From the NCBI GenBank assembly GCA_963575745.1, contig CAUYUJ010003925.1, positions 25,001-89,000 of the forward strand: DNA of 64,000 nucleotides. The letters run 5' to 3'. Below are positions 1-10,872 of the stretch, piece by piece. A program made the translations under genes and the position numbers. Positions within the stretch are counted from its first letter, which is position 1; every line of letters begins with the position of its first letter. The notes below the pieces were generated by a model that was not told the DNA's origin, ran no database searches, and worked only from the letters and a program-made list of their open reading frames with translations. Source of the DNA: Prorocentrum cordatum (taxonomy: Eukaryota; Sar; Dinophyceae; Prorocentrales; Prorocentraceae).

Positions 1-1370
1 CTGGTCCGGGCGCCTCCGTGGCGCACCTCCGCAGCAGAGGAGGGCCCTCGTGGGCCCCGCTCGGGGCGGTGATCCCCGAATGGGGGGTCTCTTAGGGCCA
101 AGAGGGAACGGCCCAAACGACCCCCCTGACCTGCGGGGCAGCGCCCCTGGTCTGGGCGCCTGGGCGGCGCGCCTCCGCAACAGAAGAGGTGCCCAGAGAG
201 GAACGACGGACGAGGGCAAGGGCGGAGGAGCGAGAAAGAGGAGGAGGAGGAGGAGAGGAGGAGGAGGAGGAGGAGGAGGAGGAGGAGCAGGAGGAGCAGG
301 AGGGAGGAAGGGGAAGGGGAGGAGGAGGAGGAGAAGGAGGAGGAGGAGGAGGAGGAGGAGGAGAAGAGGAGGAGGAGGAGGAGGAGGAGGAGGAGGAGGA
401 GGAAAGGGAGGAGGAGGAGGAGGAGGAGGAGGAGGAGGAGGAGGAGGAGGAGGGGAGGAGGAGGAGGAGGAGGAAGAGGGGGAGGAGGGGGAGGAGGAGG
501 AGGAGGGGAAGGAGGAGGAGGAGGAGGAGGAGGAGGAGGAGGAGAAGGATCACCCTGCCGCTCCTCCCTGGCCTTGGCCCACTGTTCCAAGTGCCAGGCC
601 TCCCCAAGTGTTTCGACTTGGCCTCCAAGGCGGTCGCCGCCTTGGCTGGCTCCGCAACGACTCCTGGGGGCCGCGATCCGCCGCCTTTGAGGCGAGGGGG
701 GCTCCTTTTCGGCGGGCACAGGCGGACCGAAGATGCGTCCTACATCTGCTCTATATCATTATAGGGCATGTCCGGGACACCCGTCAAGAGACCCCATGAA
801 GCCGCAAAATCGCCCGTCGATGCCTCCCACCAGGGGTGTAGGAGCCCCAGTGGGCCTCGTAGACCCGGTGCGAGGATCCTCGAATCGGGGGTCTCTCAGG
901 GCCAAGGGGGAACAGCTTTAACGACCCCCCTTACCTGTGGCGCAGCGCCCCTGGTCCGGGCGCCTCCGCGGCGCACCTCCACACCAGAGGAGGGCCCTCG
1001 TGGGCTCCATTCGGGGCGGTGATCCCCGATCTGGGGGGTCCCTTGAGGCCAAAGGGGAACAGCCCTGACGACCCATCTGTGGGGCAGCGCCCCCCGGTCC
1101 AGGCGCCTCCGCGGCGCACCTCCGCACCACAAGAGGGGCCCACGCAGGCCGGGTGCGGGGAGCACGGGGGGTCTCTTGGGGCCACAGGAGAACGGCCTTC
1201 ACGACCCCTCCTAACCTGGGGGGCAGCTCCCCTGGTCCGGGCGCCTCCGCGGCGCGCCTCCGCAGGCTCTCGCAGGCCCCGTTCGGAGCGGTGATCCCCG
1301 AGCGGGGGGGTCTCTTAGGGCCAAGGGGGAACAGCCCTGACGACCCCCCCTGACCAGGGGATCAATGCCC
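1..1370. repeat. Degenerate tandem repeat, unit about 137-155 bp
   Basis: Units share a core reading GATCCCCGA...GGGGGGTCTCTTAGGGCC, then GGGGAACAGCCC, then GGGCGCCTCCGCGGCGC. One unit lies at about 1-195 and four run from 840 to 1370. They are separated by a purine tract (225-549) and a GC-rich stretch (560-838) with no recognisable content. All long frames here are repeat translations. Confidence 0.8.
225..549. repeat. GGA-rich purine tract
   Basis: About 325 bp of near-pure purine on the + strand, mostly (GGA)n with GGAA and GGGG interruptions. It yields Glu-, Gly- and Arg-rich frames on + and Ser/Leu/Pro-rich frames on -, all artefacts. Confidence 0.95.
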
Positions 1371-1595
1371 TTGGTCTGGGCAATGGGGTCAAACTCCCCC
1401 ATACCCCTTTCCAACCAACGTGGTCGATCCTGGAGGTCGACAGGTTTCATTTTTTGGGGGGAGGGCGGAACCGTTTGTAACGGGTGGTAGGGTGGCCAGT
1501 GCACGCACGATGGGGGGAAGCTTGTGCCTGGACCCTACCATCCTAAGCCCTCCCACCCAACCCTTCGTGCCTAGGGTCTCTGGCAAGGTGGTTCC

Positions 1596-1718
1596 TCGGG
1601 AGGGAGGAGGGGGAGGAGGAGGAGGAGGAGGAGGAGGAGGAGGAGGAGGAGGAGGAGGCGGAGGAGGAGGAGGAAGAGGTGGAGGAGTTGGAGGAGTTGG
1701 AGGAGGAGGAGGAGGAGG
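1596..1718. repeat. GGA trinucleotide tract
   Basis: (GGA)n purine tract with a few GGC and GTT interruptions. The 1371-1595 stretch before it has no recognisable feature. Confidence 0.93.
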
Positions 1719-1721
1719 ACA

Positions 1722-1945
1722 ACACGGCTTGCACAGCATGGCTGTGACCATTTGGTTCGCGCCATGTGTTGCACTACATAGCTCACATCATGTAATTGAC
1801 GCAGCATAGTTTACACGACATGGCTTACGTGCACGATATGGCTTGCACCTCACAGCTCGCACCGCAGATCTTACACTACAGAGCTTGCACCACACATGTA
1901 GCTTGCATAGCTTACACAACATATGTTTCAACTCCACAATGCAAT
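1722..1945. repeat. Degenerate short repeat (GCTTGCAC...ACATG type)
   Basis: A roughly 18-22 bp imperfect unit recurs about ten times, for example GCTTGCACAGCATGG, GCACGATATGGCTTGCAC and ACTACAGAGCTTGCACCA. Its reverse complement resembles the TTGTGCAATCTATGTTGTGC-type repeats at 16770-17160, so the two are probably the same family in opposite orientation. Confidence 0.6.
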
Positions 1946-1983
1946 AACTCGTTGTTTGGAGCCCACGCTGGCTAAGATGTGTA

Positions 1984-2101
1984 TGTAAAAACACCGGGAG
2001 AGAGATAGAGAAAGAGAGAGAGAGACAGAGAGAGAACGAGAGAGAGGAAGAGACATGTGTGTGTAATGTATACATATATATATACAGAGAGAGAGGGATG
2101 G
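1984..2101. repeat. GA-rich microsatellite with short TA stretch
   Basis: Interrupted (GA)n from 1990 to 2060, then TGTGTGTAATG, an imperfect ATATATATA stretch and a final (GA)n. Confidence 0.9.
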
Positions 2102-2603
2102 AGAGTTGCCCATGCACTTTCTGGAGAGTAGGTGGGCCAGCCGCGAGTCGCGACCGCGCGCGGCTCGACTGCCAAGCGAGCGGTGCCGCCCCAGGACGAC
2201 CTGAACAGGGCTAGCGCTGAGCTCAGGCAAGTCCTCGGCGCCAAATCCAGGAAGGCGCTCCAGGACGAGGGCTGCCAAGGGGATGGCAGCAGCAATCATG
2301 AGGCTGGTACGACCCCAATTCTGAGTCTGCGTTATGAGACGCCTACGGCGAAACCGCCGCCCCCTTGCCCTCTTTGGACAGGCAAGGTGCCGGTGGCCGA
2401 TAGTCGTTGTAAAACTCGCTCGATGTTCGTTGAGTCCGGATCCCCCGAATTGTTGCCAGGACGATTTGGGGATCAAACGTGGTACTGAGTGCAGGCCTAC
2501 CTTGGGGATCTTTGGGGTCCTGTTCGGTGTTGAGGCCCCAAGGGAGCACCAACAGAGCTCCCAACGGGCCCCAAGACAGCCATGAGATGCATGAGGTCCC
2601 CCC
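2102..2603 (+). other. Unique stretch with a possible coding fragment
   Basis: The frame from 2132 to 2488 reads helix-like for about 35 residues (DDLNRASAELRQVL, then AKSRKALQDE) before turning into low-information sequence. There is no leader, stop context or family match that I recognise. It could be an exon relic or chance. No other feature is visible. Confidence 0.15.
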
Positions 2604-2604
2604 A

Positions 2605-2672
2605 CACACGCGCACGCACACGCACACACATACACACACATACACGCACCCACACACACACACACACACATT
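2605..2672. repeat. CA dinucleotide tract
   Basis: (CA)n with CG and TA interruptions. Confidence 0.93.
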
Positions 2673-2679
2673 TCTTGGT

Positions 2680-3187
2680 GTTGTGGCCATGCGCGCAGCG
2701 ACGCGGCGGAGTCAGGCACTGGTCGAGGAGAGCGGAGCAAAGCAGAATGCCGGCCGCAGCACACACAGAGAAAGAACAGACACAGTTTCCGACCAAGCTG
2801 AATAGAATTAGCAGGCTAACGACAGACCAATCAAACGCAAGCAGACAGTCTCAAAGCAAGGTAGGAACACGAAATCATAAGCGGGGAACGAAACACAAGC
2901 TAAAGGTAGGCAAACAGCAAGCCACGTAACAAGCTGTCTAAACCATAAAAGGCAACCATGTAAGCAAAGGGCGTGGCAACAACAACATTGCAATGTGAGC
3001 TATACACAAGAGCCAACATCCGGCTGGCATCAAAATGAAGAGGAGGTGGTCCCAGGGGAAAAAAAGGGGGCATCCTTGCATCACCAGGGTGGGCGGGTCA
3101 GCAATGCCCCTGAGCCTGATCTGGCAAGCCTGTCTGACAAGTTTCGCGGTGCGAAGTGAGAGAAGACTGCCATCACCACTGCATCGA
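2680..3187. other. Unassigned stretch
   Basis: AT-richer unique sequence. I see no gene, repeat family or inverted repeat in it. Confidence 0.5.
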
Positions 3188-3540
3188 TTGTCGGCGGAGG
3201 TGGAGGTGGAGGAGGAGGAGGAGGAGGAGGAGGAGGAGGAGGAGGAGGGGGCGAGGTGAAGGGAGCATCCTGTCATCACCACTGCATCCTCCTCCTCCTC
3301 CGAGGGAGGCGGCAGGGTTGTCGGCGGGGGGCGAGGGGACGAGCCTCCAGCAGCGAGGCCAGAAAGGGGCTCGGCAGCAGACAACGAGAAGGGGGAGGCA
3401 AGTGGCGCCGGAGGAGAAGGGTGCGTCCCGCAGAGCCGGCGGAGTCCCCGGCTCGCTGCTTTTCTTCTGGCCCCCCCTCCTTCTGGAGGAGGAGGAGGAG
3501 GAGGTGGAGGAGGAGGGGGGGGAGGAGGAGGAGGAGCAAG
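3188..3540. repeat. Alternating GGA and CCT tracts
   Basis: GGA tract at 3196-3250, CCTCCTCC at 3285-3300, GC-rich sequence, then GGA at 3485-3535. The 3541-3925 stretch that follows has no recognisable feature. Confidence 0.85.
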
Positions 3541-3925
3541 ACGGGATGCAAGACGGCCACGTCGCACGCAGAGGGGTCGCAGAAGAAGGAAGTCGGGTGG
3601 GAGCCGTGAGCCTCAGGGGACCCTGCAGGACTCAGGCGGCGCTCTGTGGGCATGGCGGGTCTGGAAAGTCGAGTCGGCGACGCGAGATCTTGCGTACCAG
3701 ATTGGGCAAACGAGCCATTAGACAAACAGTGTGTTCAGTGAGATGGCTCGGTATCCGTGCGGCCTCTGTGCGCTGCCTGCTTCTGGCGCTCCTCCTCTTC
3801 CTGAAGGCTGCTCCTTCTCCCTCTCAGCCCCCTTCAGGGTGCGGCAAAACGATCGTTGTTTCAGCAGCAGCCCGCGGGATCACACGAGCGCCCCCCGCAA
3901 GCGATCGAACAGTTTGTGACGACGT

Positions 3926-4015
3926 CGCAGTCTCTCTCTCTCTCTCTCTTTATCTCTATTTTTTTTCTCTTTCTCTCGCTCCCCCTCCCTCTCTCCCTCT
4001 CTCTCTCTCTTTTCC
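3926..4015. repeat. CT microsatellite
   Basis: (CT)n mixed with TTTTTTCTCTTTCTC blocks. It directly precedes a repeat module and the 89-bp minisatellite. Confidence 0.92.
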
Positions 4016-4110
4016 CAACCATCCTGTGGTGTTGGGTCCTCATTTTGAAGACACGGTGCCCCGCGTTCCCTCCTCCCTCCTCCCCCTCTTCCCTGCGTTT
4101 CACCCACCCA
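4014..4110 (+). repeat. Dispersed module (CATCCTGTGGTGTTGGG), copy 1
   Basis: The segment CCCAACCATCCTGTGGTG...TTTTGAAGA...GCCCCGCG recurs at 6418-6478, and a partial version occurs near 20820-20850. In all three places it borders another repeat array, so it may mark the edge of a larger mobile or recombining unit. Confidence 0.6.
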
Positions 4111-4119
4111 GTACAGCGT

Positions 4120-5690
4120 TTCGTAGCTCCATAGGGAGCTCCGCCGAAGGCCCCAAAGCTGCCGCCCGCATGCGTCACCCACACCCAATTCGGCACACCC
4201 CTCACACGTTTCGTGGCCCCATAGGAGCTCCGCCGAAGGTCCCAGTGCTGCCGCCCGCATGCGTCACCCACACTCAATTCGGCACACGCCCAATTCGGCA
4301 CACCCCTCACGCGTTTCGTGGCCCCATAGGAGCTCCGCCGAAGGCCCCAGTGCTGCCGCCCGCATGCGTCACCCACACCCAATTCGGCACACCCCTCACA
4401 CGTTTCGTGGCCCCATAGGAGCTGCCGCCGAAGGCTCCAGTGCTGCCGCCCGCATGCGTCACCCACACCCAATTCGGCACACCCCTCACACGTTTCGTGG
4501 CCCCATAGGGAGCTCCGCCGAAGGCCCCAGTGCTGCCGCCCGCATGCGTCACCACACCCAATTCGGCACACCCCTCACACGTTTCGTGGCCCCATAGGAG
4601 CTCCGCCGAAGGCCCCAGTGCTGCCGCCCGCATGCGTCACCCACACCCAATTCGGCACACCCCTCACACGTTTCGTGGCCCCATAGGAGCTCCGCCGAAG
4701 GCCCCAGTGCTGCCGCCCGCATGCGTCACCCACACCCAATTCGGCACACCCCTCACACGTTTCGTGGCCCCATAGGAGCTCCGCCGAAGGCCCCAGTGCT
4801 GCCGCCCGCATGCGTCACCCACACCCAATTCGGCACACCCCTCACACGCTTCGTGGCCCCATAGGAGCTCCGCCGAAGGGCCCCACCGCGTGCCGCCCAT
4901 GCGTCATTCGGCACACCCCTCACACGTTTCGTGGCCCCATAGGGAGCTCCACCGAAGGCCCCAGTGGCGGCGCTCACATGCGCATGCGTCCCGCACACCC
5001 ATTTCGGCACATCCGTCACAGGTTTCGTGGCCCCATCATCCACCGGAGGCCCCAGTGGCGGCGCTCACATGCGTCACCCACACCCACCCAATTCGGCACA
5101 CCCCTCACACGTTCCGTGGCCCCATAGGGAGCTCCACCGAAAGCCCCAGCGGCCGCGCTCACACGCGTCCCCGCCACCCATCCCGGCACGCCCCTCACAA
5201 CAACAGGTTTCGTGGCCCCATAGGGAGCTCCACCGAAGGCCCCACTGGCACCGCCCGCATGCGTCACCACCCGCACTCAATTCGGCACACCCCTCACACG
5301 TTTCGTGGCCCCATAGGGAGCTGCACCGAAGGCCCCAGTGGCGGCGCCCACATGCGTCCCCGCCACACATCCCAGTACACCCCTCACGCGCTTCGTGGCA
5401 CCATAGGGAGCTCCACAGAAGGCCCCAGTAGCGGCGCTTACATGCGTCTCCGCCACCCATCCCGGCAACCCCCCGCAGCAGCATCATGTTTCGGGGACCC
5501 AAAGGGAGCTCCACTGGAGGCCCCAGCGGCGGCCCTCACATGCGTTTCCGCTACCATTTCGGCACGCCCCGCGCGTGTTTCATGTCCCCATAGGGAGCTT
5601 CACCGAATGCCCCAGTGGCACCCATCTCGGCACACCCCTCACACGTTCCGTGGTCCTATGGGGAGTTCCACTGAAGATGAAACCCGCAGC
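4120..5690 (+). repeat. 89-bp minisatellite, about 18 units
   Basis: The unit carries TTTCGTGGCCCCATAGGAGC, TCCGCCGAAGGCCCCAGTG, CCGCCCGCATGCGTC and AATTCGGCACACCCCTCAC. Units at 4200-4860 are almost identical; those after 4900 diverge (CCACCGAAGG, GGCGGCGCTCACATGCG), so the left part was homogenised most recently. Because 89 is not a multiple of three, successive units are read in rotating frames and all frames stay open, producing long false ORFs on both strands. Confidence 0.93.
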
Positions 5691-5734
5691 TGCGGTACTG
5701 ACAACTGCATATGGTTGGGTTCGTCGCCAGGCTA

Positions 5735-5935
5735 TTTTTTGTTTTCTCTCTCTCTCTCTCTATCTCTGTTTTATTGTTTCTCTCTCTTTCTCTCTTTCCC
5801 CCCTCTCTCTCTCTTTCTCTTTGTCTATCTCTCCTTCTCTCTCTGTCGTTTTTTTTTTTTTTGTTTTTCTCTCTCTCTCTCTCTGCACAGATGTGTGTGT
5901 ATATATATGTATATATATTATATTATATATAGCCC
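5735..5935. repeat. CT microsatellite ending in a TA tract
   Basis: (CT)n with T-runs, ending in GTGTGTATATATATG and TATATTATATTATATATA. The next stretch, 5936-6415, is pyrimidine-rich unique sequence with no feature seen. Confidence 0.9.
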
Positions 5936-6417
5936 CCCCAGCGCCCCCCAACGACCATCTTTCTCTTCCTCCTCCTGCTCATCTTCCTCCTGCTCCCTCT
6001 CATGATACTCTTTTCCCCCCTCTCCGTCATAATCCTGCGTCCACCTAACCCCCCCCCAGCACTCCGTTTTGAATGGCCGTAATTGCCTGTTTTCCTCATT
6101 CTAACCCTCACGTTTCTCCATCATCATGCTCAGCATTCCCATGATTGTCATGCTGCTGCGTCCTTTTCACTCTCCTCTTGTACTCCTTCTGATCATTTGC
6201 GCTTCCTCCTGTCCCATATCATCCTTATCCTTCTCACTCGTCTCAGACCTCACCTCCTTCTCCTCTTCCTCCAGATTTCTTGCTTGTTTTGTTTATCTCG
6301 TTCATCTTACGTCCATCGGTCCTCTTTCGATCTTCCTCCCCGTCCCCCTCTCTGGTAATCCTTCCTCTTCTCCCACCATGCCTCCTCTTTAACATCACCC
6401 TCATCTTCCCACGAGTT

Positions 6418-6478
6418 CCCAATCATCCTGTGGTGTTGGGCATTCGTTTTGAAGAGAGAGCGCCCCGCGCCACTCCTC
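6418..6478 (+). repeat. Dispersed module (CATCCTGTGGTGTTGGG), copy 2
   Basis: Matches 4014-4075 over CCCAA.CATCCTGTGGTGTTGGG, TTTTGAAGA and GCGCCCCGCG. Confidence 0.6.
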
Positions 6479-6524
6479 ACTGCACCCACTCCTCCCTCCT
6501 CCCATCTCTGCCTCTGCTATCCTG

Positions 6525-6535
6525 AGTCATCACCG

Positions 6536-6606
<71 letters not shown>

Positions 6607-6649
6607 GCCGTCGTCATCATCATCACCATCATCACCATCATCACCGCCG

Positions 6650-6685
<36 letters not shown>

Positions 6686-6735
6686 CCATCACCATCACCT
6701 TCACCATCATTGTCTTCATCACTGTCATCGATCCC
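6525..6735. repeat. ATC trinucleotide tract
   Basis: (ATC)n, nearly pure at 6533-6605, then interrupted by GCCGTC and ACC units. Confidence 0.95.
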
Positions 6736-6749
6736 TTCTCACTTCTTTA

Positions 6750-6812
6750 CACCGTTCATGGCCCCGTTGGGAGTTCCACCGAAGGCCCCAGTGGGAGACG
6801 TTGCATGCCGCT
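6750..6812 (+). repeat. Stray unit of the 89-bp minisatellite
   Basis: CGTTCATGGCCCCGTTGGGAG then TTCCACCGAAGGCCCCAGTG matches the central part of the unit at 4120-5690. Confidence 0.7.
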
Positions 6813-6889
6813 CCTCACTTATCGATCCCAGATTCACGCGTGTGTCACGCGGCTTCATTGAGAACAAGTGGTGCGTCGTCGTCGCGTAT

Positions 6890-7720
6890 CTGTCGCCTCC
6901 CTCTCGGCACCTGTCTCTGTGCCTCCCAAACCACAACAGAAAGCAATCATGCACAGCGCGTGGCGCCTTCGTTGCAAGGACGCATGCCAGAGAGAACAAA
7001 CACATACATAATGTTTGGGGCTGTCGATGCGATGGAACGATGTGCATTATTATTTTGTGGGTCCGTGAAGCAACGAAACATTGTGTGTTTTCTTGGGGAT
7101 CTGTGACAGAGTGAAGCAGTGTGTCTTCTTTGATGTTGCAAGGCCCCATGCTCGCCGTGTCCTCCCTCTCAGCACTCCTCTCTCTGCCTCCCAAAACCAA
7201 GAAAAAACGAACATACACAGTGTTTGGCGCCCACGATGCAAGGAAACGCTTTTTTTTTTTGTTTATTTAATATGTGAATCAACGAAGCACTGTGTATGTT
7301 TGTTGTTTGTTTGTTTGTTTGTTTGGGGAGGCAGAGAGAAGGGTGCTGGTAGGGAGGCCGCGGCGAGCATGGGGTTCCCAAGCCAAAAAAACAACCATAA
7401 AAACCAAACATACACAGTTTCGTTGATTCACAGACCAAAGAAAACAACAATACACAGCGTTTCCTTGCATCGAGGGCGCCAAACACTGTGTATGTTTTTT
7501 TGGTTTTGGGAAGCAGAGAGAAGGGTGATGGTAGGGAGGCCGCGGTGAGCATGGGGTTCCAAAACCGACCCCCCCTATATATATATAAAAAAAATATGAA
7601 GTGTTTCGTTGGTACACAAACCAAACAAACAACAACAAACATACACAGCGTTTCCTTGCATCGAGGGCGCCAAACACTGTGTACTTTTGTTTTTGTGGTT
7701 TTGGGAGGCAGAGGGCAGGG
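6890..7720. repeat. Cluster of direct and inverted copies of a roughly 100-bp repeat
   Basis: The module contains CTCTCTCTGCCTCCCAAAAC, AACATACACAGTGTTTGGCG and GATGCAAGGAAACGC. It lies one way at 6896-7000 (decayed) and 7165-7247, and the other way at about 7330-7440, 7457-7560 and 7645-7720. Copies 7165-7247 and 7457-7540 form a long inverted repeat with a spacer near 210 bp. Confidence 0.8.
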
Positions 7721-7896
7721 CGCTGGTGATCATATGCATGGAAGAAGTGATATGCGATGCATGGGAGAAGCAGATGTATGATCTTGAGTGGAGGAGGAAG
7801 AGGAGGATGAAGAGGAGGAGGGTGAGAAGGAGCAGACGATCAATGATGGATTTGTGGTTTTGGTGGTTTGGGGGGGCGCTGTGGGGGGGCGACCAC

Positions 7897-7899
<3 letters not shown>

Positions 7900-7940
<41 letters not shown>

Positions 7941-7942
7941 AC
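7900..7942. repeat. TA/GT microsatellite
   Basis: (TA)n of about 24 bp flanked by GTGTG on both sides. Confidence 0.93.
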
Positions 7943-8519
7943 GTGAACAGTGAACAGTTTAAGCAGCACCTTCCCCACGCCGAAGCGCCTCCGCTGGCAT
8001 GCGGGCCCAGGTGCACGGAGCTGCGGCAACTCAACATGTCCCTCGCCGCTTGGCTGGCTGTCAGGGGCCCACGGCGTGTCTCAGGCTGTCCTGCTCGGGG
8101 CGCCTCGCGGGGACTGCCCTCCTCGCAGTTGCGCCGCCCTGGCCTCTGTGCACGACTCGAGAGGTTCTGGGCTCACGTCCTCTCCCCTCGGGCGAGGGAG
8201 AAGCGACGCCACCACCAGCAGGGGGCCACCTCCAGCGAGGAGGTCCACGAGGCCTCCCCGAGCCGGGGATCGGGGATGTCTCGGAGGCGCCGGGGCTGGA
8301 GTGCCTGGCGCCCACGGGCCAGAGGCCGCTCTCGGCCCTGCTGCTCGCCGTGGTGTGCGGGCCCTGCGCTGGAGCGGCCTCGCGCAGCCGCGATCGCTCG
8401 GCCGCCGTGGGCAGCCGCCGCCGCCAGGCGCGTCGGGCTCGACGAGGAGGCGCGTGCGCAGGCAGCCTTGAGAAGGGCGCGCCTGCAGGGGATCAGTGGC
8501 GAGATGTTGGCGGTAGCGG
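7943..8519 (+). other. GC-rich stretch, possibly 5' part of a decayed retroelement
   Basis: High GC, open in several frames with no single convincing one. It directly precedes coding-like sequence starting near 8520 and may be its upstream portion. Confidence 0.2.
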
Positions 8520-10330
8520 CCGCGGCAGCCGGGCATCTTCTGGCGTTTCGTTGGCCTCGACGAGGGCGACTTCGTGCTCATCCGATATCGAGTCGGAGGC
8601 GACCGGATCTGGCACGAGCGTTTGGTTATCGTCTTCCAGGCAGCGTCTGACGCCGTATGCCCAGTACTATGTCGAGGTGACCACTACACCACTACGGCCG
8701 GCGCCGACATCATGGACTTCGCCGTCCGGGCTGGCGGCGTTGCGGGGGGGGGTTCAGCCGCCACGGGCGCGGACCAGCTCTACAGGTTCCGAGCGCTCCC
8801 CCCCCCGCTAACGTCGCCGCCACCGCGGCATCGAGTCGCGGCACCCTTGGGCTTGCGCCAGGGGCCCCCGTGTCGGTGAACACGGTGGGCAGCGCCATCG
8901 CCCTCGTGGCCGCCGCTGCGTTTGCGCCCGCGCTCCGACAGCCGGCGGGCTCGCCAGGCTGGCTGGCGGCCGCCCTCGGCGGAGGCGCCCCTGCAGCAGG
9001 AGGCGCCGCGGCGCCGCGTCATCGCAACCGTGCCCGCCGCGGCGCCGGTCCGGTCGCCGCCCTGGGCGGTGGCGCCCTGGTGCCAGCGGCCGCGGCCGCC
9101 AGTGGTGCCTGCGCGGCGCCTGGGGCCCTGGTGGTGTTGGCGCGGTGATACGCGCGGCCGCAGCCCCGCCTTTGGTCGGTGGCGCTGGAGCGCCCGCCGT
9201 GGGTGCTGCAGGTCTGGCGGGCGCGCTCGCCGCAGTGGCTGCCGCCCGCGCGGGGGCGCGAGGGTTCAGAGCATCGCCGTGGACCAGCAGGGTATCCGCT
9301 ACGTCAACTTCCGCACAGGAGTCGTGAGTTCCACGAGCTACCGTGGGGCGACTGACCGCTCCTGCGAATGCTGAACTGCATCTGCCGCAACTGCGGGACC
9401 CCTTGCGGCAGGCACAGCAAGTGGAAGGCCGAGCTTTCTTCGAGGCGGACGACCCTGGCGTGGAGATGCACTTGCTGTGTTGTCGCCTGATGGGTAGGAC
9501 GCTCCAGACACAGCAGGAGTTGCGTTGCGACAGATTCGCGCCCACCTCGGAGTACGGCGCTGACGCCGCGCTGATGTCCGGCACCCATGACTCCGCTGTC
9601 AACGCGCACGCGGCGCCGGCGCTCCGCGACTTGCTCGCGGCCGAGAAGTCTCGCGAGGCGACCGTCGCCAAGCAGAGGCGGAAGACTCGCGAGGAGCGGA
9701 CATGGCTGCCTGCGGAGGCGCCTGGAGCGCGGGCGTCAGCGATGGCAGAGGCGCCTGCGGCCGCGGAAGAGGCCGCGGGCGCGGGCGAGGCAGGGTCAAG
9801 CATGGCGGGGAAGGCGGCCCAAGGGCCCCTGACGCCAATGGCGAAGAAGGGCCGAGCGGGGCAGATGGGCCAGCCTCCACTTAGGACTGCAGTGCGGCCG
9901 ACGCCGCAGGCCGACGGCATTATGGAACCGCTCGCCACCGCGACGCGCCCCCTCTGCCTGTCGCGCCTGCTGAGGCTCCGCGAGGGGCGCGGAACGCGCA
10001 GGCCGTCGGCTCGACTCGCCGCTGCGGCTTCCGTGCTCACCGTGAGTGACCGCGTTCGGGTTGCCAGCGATGCGGTCGATGCACCCTACGTCCCACGAGT
10101 CCTCGCCCGCGTCTCCTGGGCACGAAGAGCAGCGCCAGGCCGTCGCGCACGTCGCCAGCAGGAGCGACGAGTTGGGGGCCCCGCCGCCCGAGTTCGACGA
10201 TTCGCGTGCTGTTTGGGACGGAGCCCTCCGGGAGCTCCTCCCAAGCGCCAACCTCTGCGGGTCTGGCGCCGCGAGGGGCCCAACGAACACCCAAGGTGCC
10301 TCCGAGACTCAACGTAGGTACCATAGCGGT
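8520..10330 (+). pseudogene. Decayed retroelement ORF fragments (pre-reverse-transcriptase region)
   Basis: Coding-like pieces follow each other in shifting frames. About 8536-8810 reads LDEGDFVLIRYRVGGDRIW. About 9240-9375 reads IAVDQQGIRYVNFRTGVV. About 9375-9720 contains a charged segment ending KQRRKTREERTW. About 10040-10260 reads GHEEQRQAVAHVASRSDELG and DDSRAVWDGALRELL. From memory, this order (a DFVLIRY-like block, an acidic YRDF-like block, a basic KERRKAREER-like block, then a helical ALRELL segment) recurs in dinoflagellate retroelement polyproteins upstream of the reverse transcriptase. No reverse-transcriptase motif follows. At least three frame changes and a stop near 9372 show it is dead. 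The family assignment is recollection and inference. Confidence 0.45.
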
Positions 10331-10621
10331 CTGCACCCAATGACACCCCAGCCCTACATGCGGAATTACACGCGTGTGTACCCATGTTGGTCGCGGCAGC
10401 GGCAGTCGTGATTGTACCCTTCAAAAAGATGGACCCGCGATGTTTCTCACACTGGTCATGGCGATGGAAGCCTTGGTAATCGTGGTCGTGGCCATGGAGG
10501 TCATGGCGGAGGTCGCCGTCTCGAGAGTGGCGGTGGTAGCGAAGGCAGCCGTGGCGCACATCTGAAGAGAACCTGGGCGCGCGTGTAGCACGCGCGATAC
10601 TTTGTGTAAATAGACAACCTT
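10331..10621. other. Unassigned stretch
   Basis: Includes a short irregular GGTCATGG/CCATGG-rich segment (10455-10530). No gene is seen. Confidence 0.4.
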
Positions 10622-10872
10622 TTGTGCATGTGCAAGTCTCTCCCTCTCTCTCTCCCTCTCTCACTTTCGCTCCCTCTCTCTCTCTCTTCCTCTTTCTCTC
10701 TTTCTCTTTCAAAAATCACTATCTCTCACTCTCCCCCCCCTCTCTCCCTATCATGATCTCTCTCTCTCTCTCTCTTTCGTTTTTCTTTGTTGTTTGTGGT
10801 TGTTGTTCTCTTTATCTTTTTGTTGTTTTTCTCTCTCTGTCTCTTTCTCTCTCTCTTTCTCGCGCTTTCCAT
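10622..10872. repeat. CT microsatellite
   Basis: Long interrupted (CT)n with TTTTTGTTGTTTG interruptions. Confidence 0.93.

Noticed and set aside
3156-4418. 420-codon plus-strand open frame
   Set aside because: It runs through GGA, CT and the 89-bp minisatellite, and its content is repeat translation.
4120-5690. CRISPR-like array
   Set aside because: Repeats are contiguous units of about 89 bp without unique spacers, and the genome context is eukaryotic.
4890-6005. 371-codon open frame with His/Pro/Arg-rich repeats
   Set aside because: It lies in a minisatellite whose unit length is not a multiple of three; all frames are open there.
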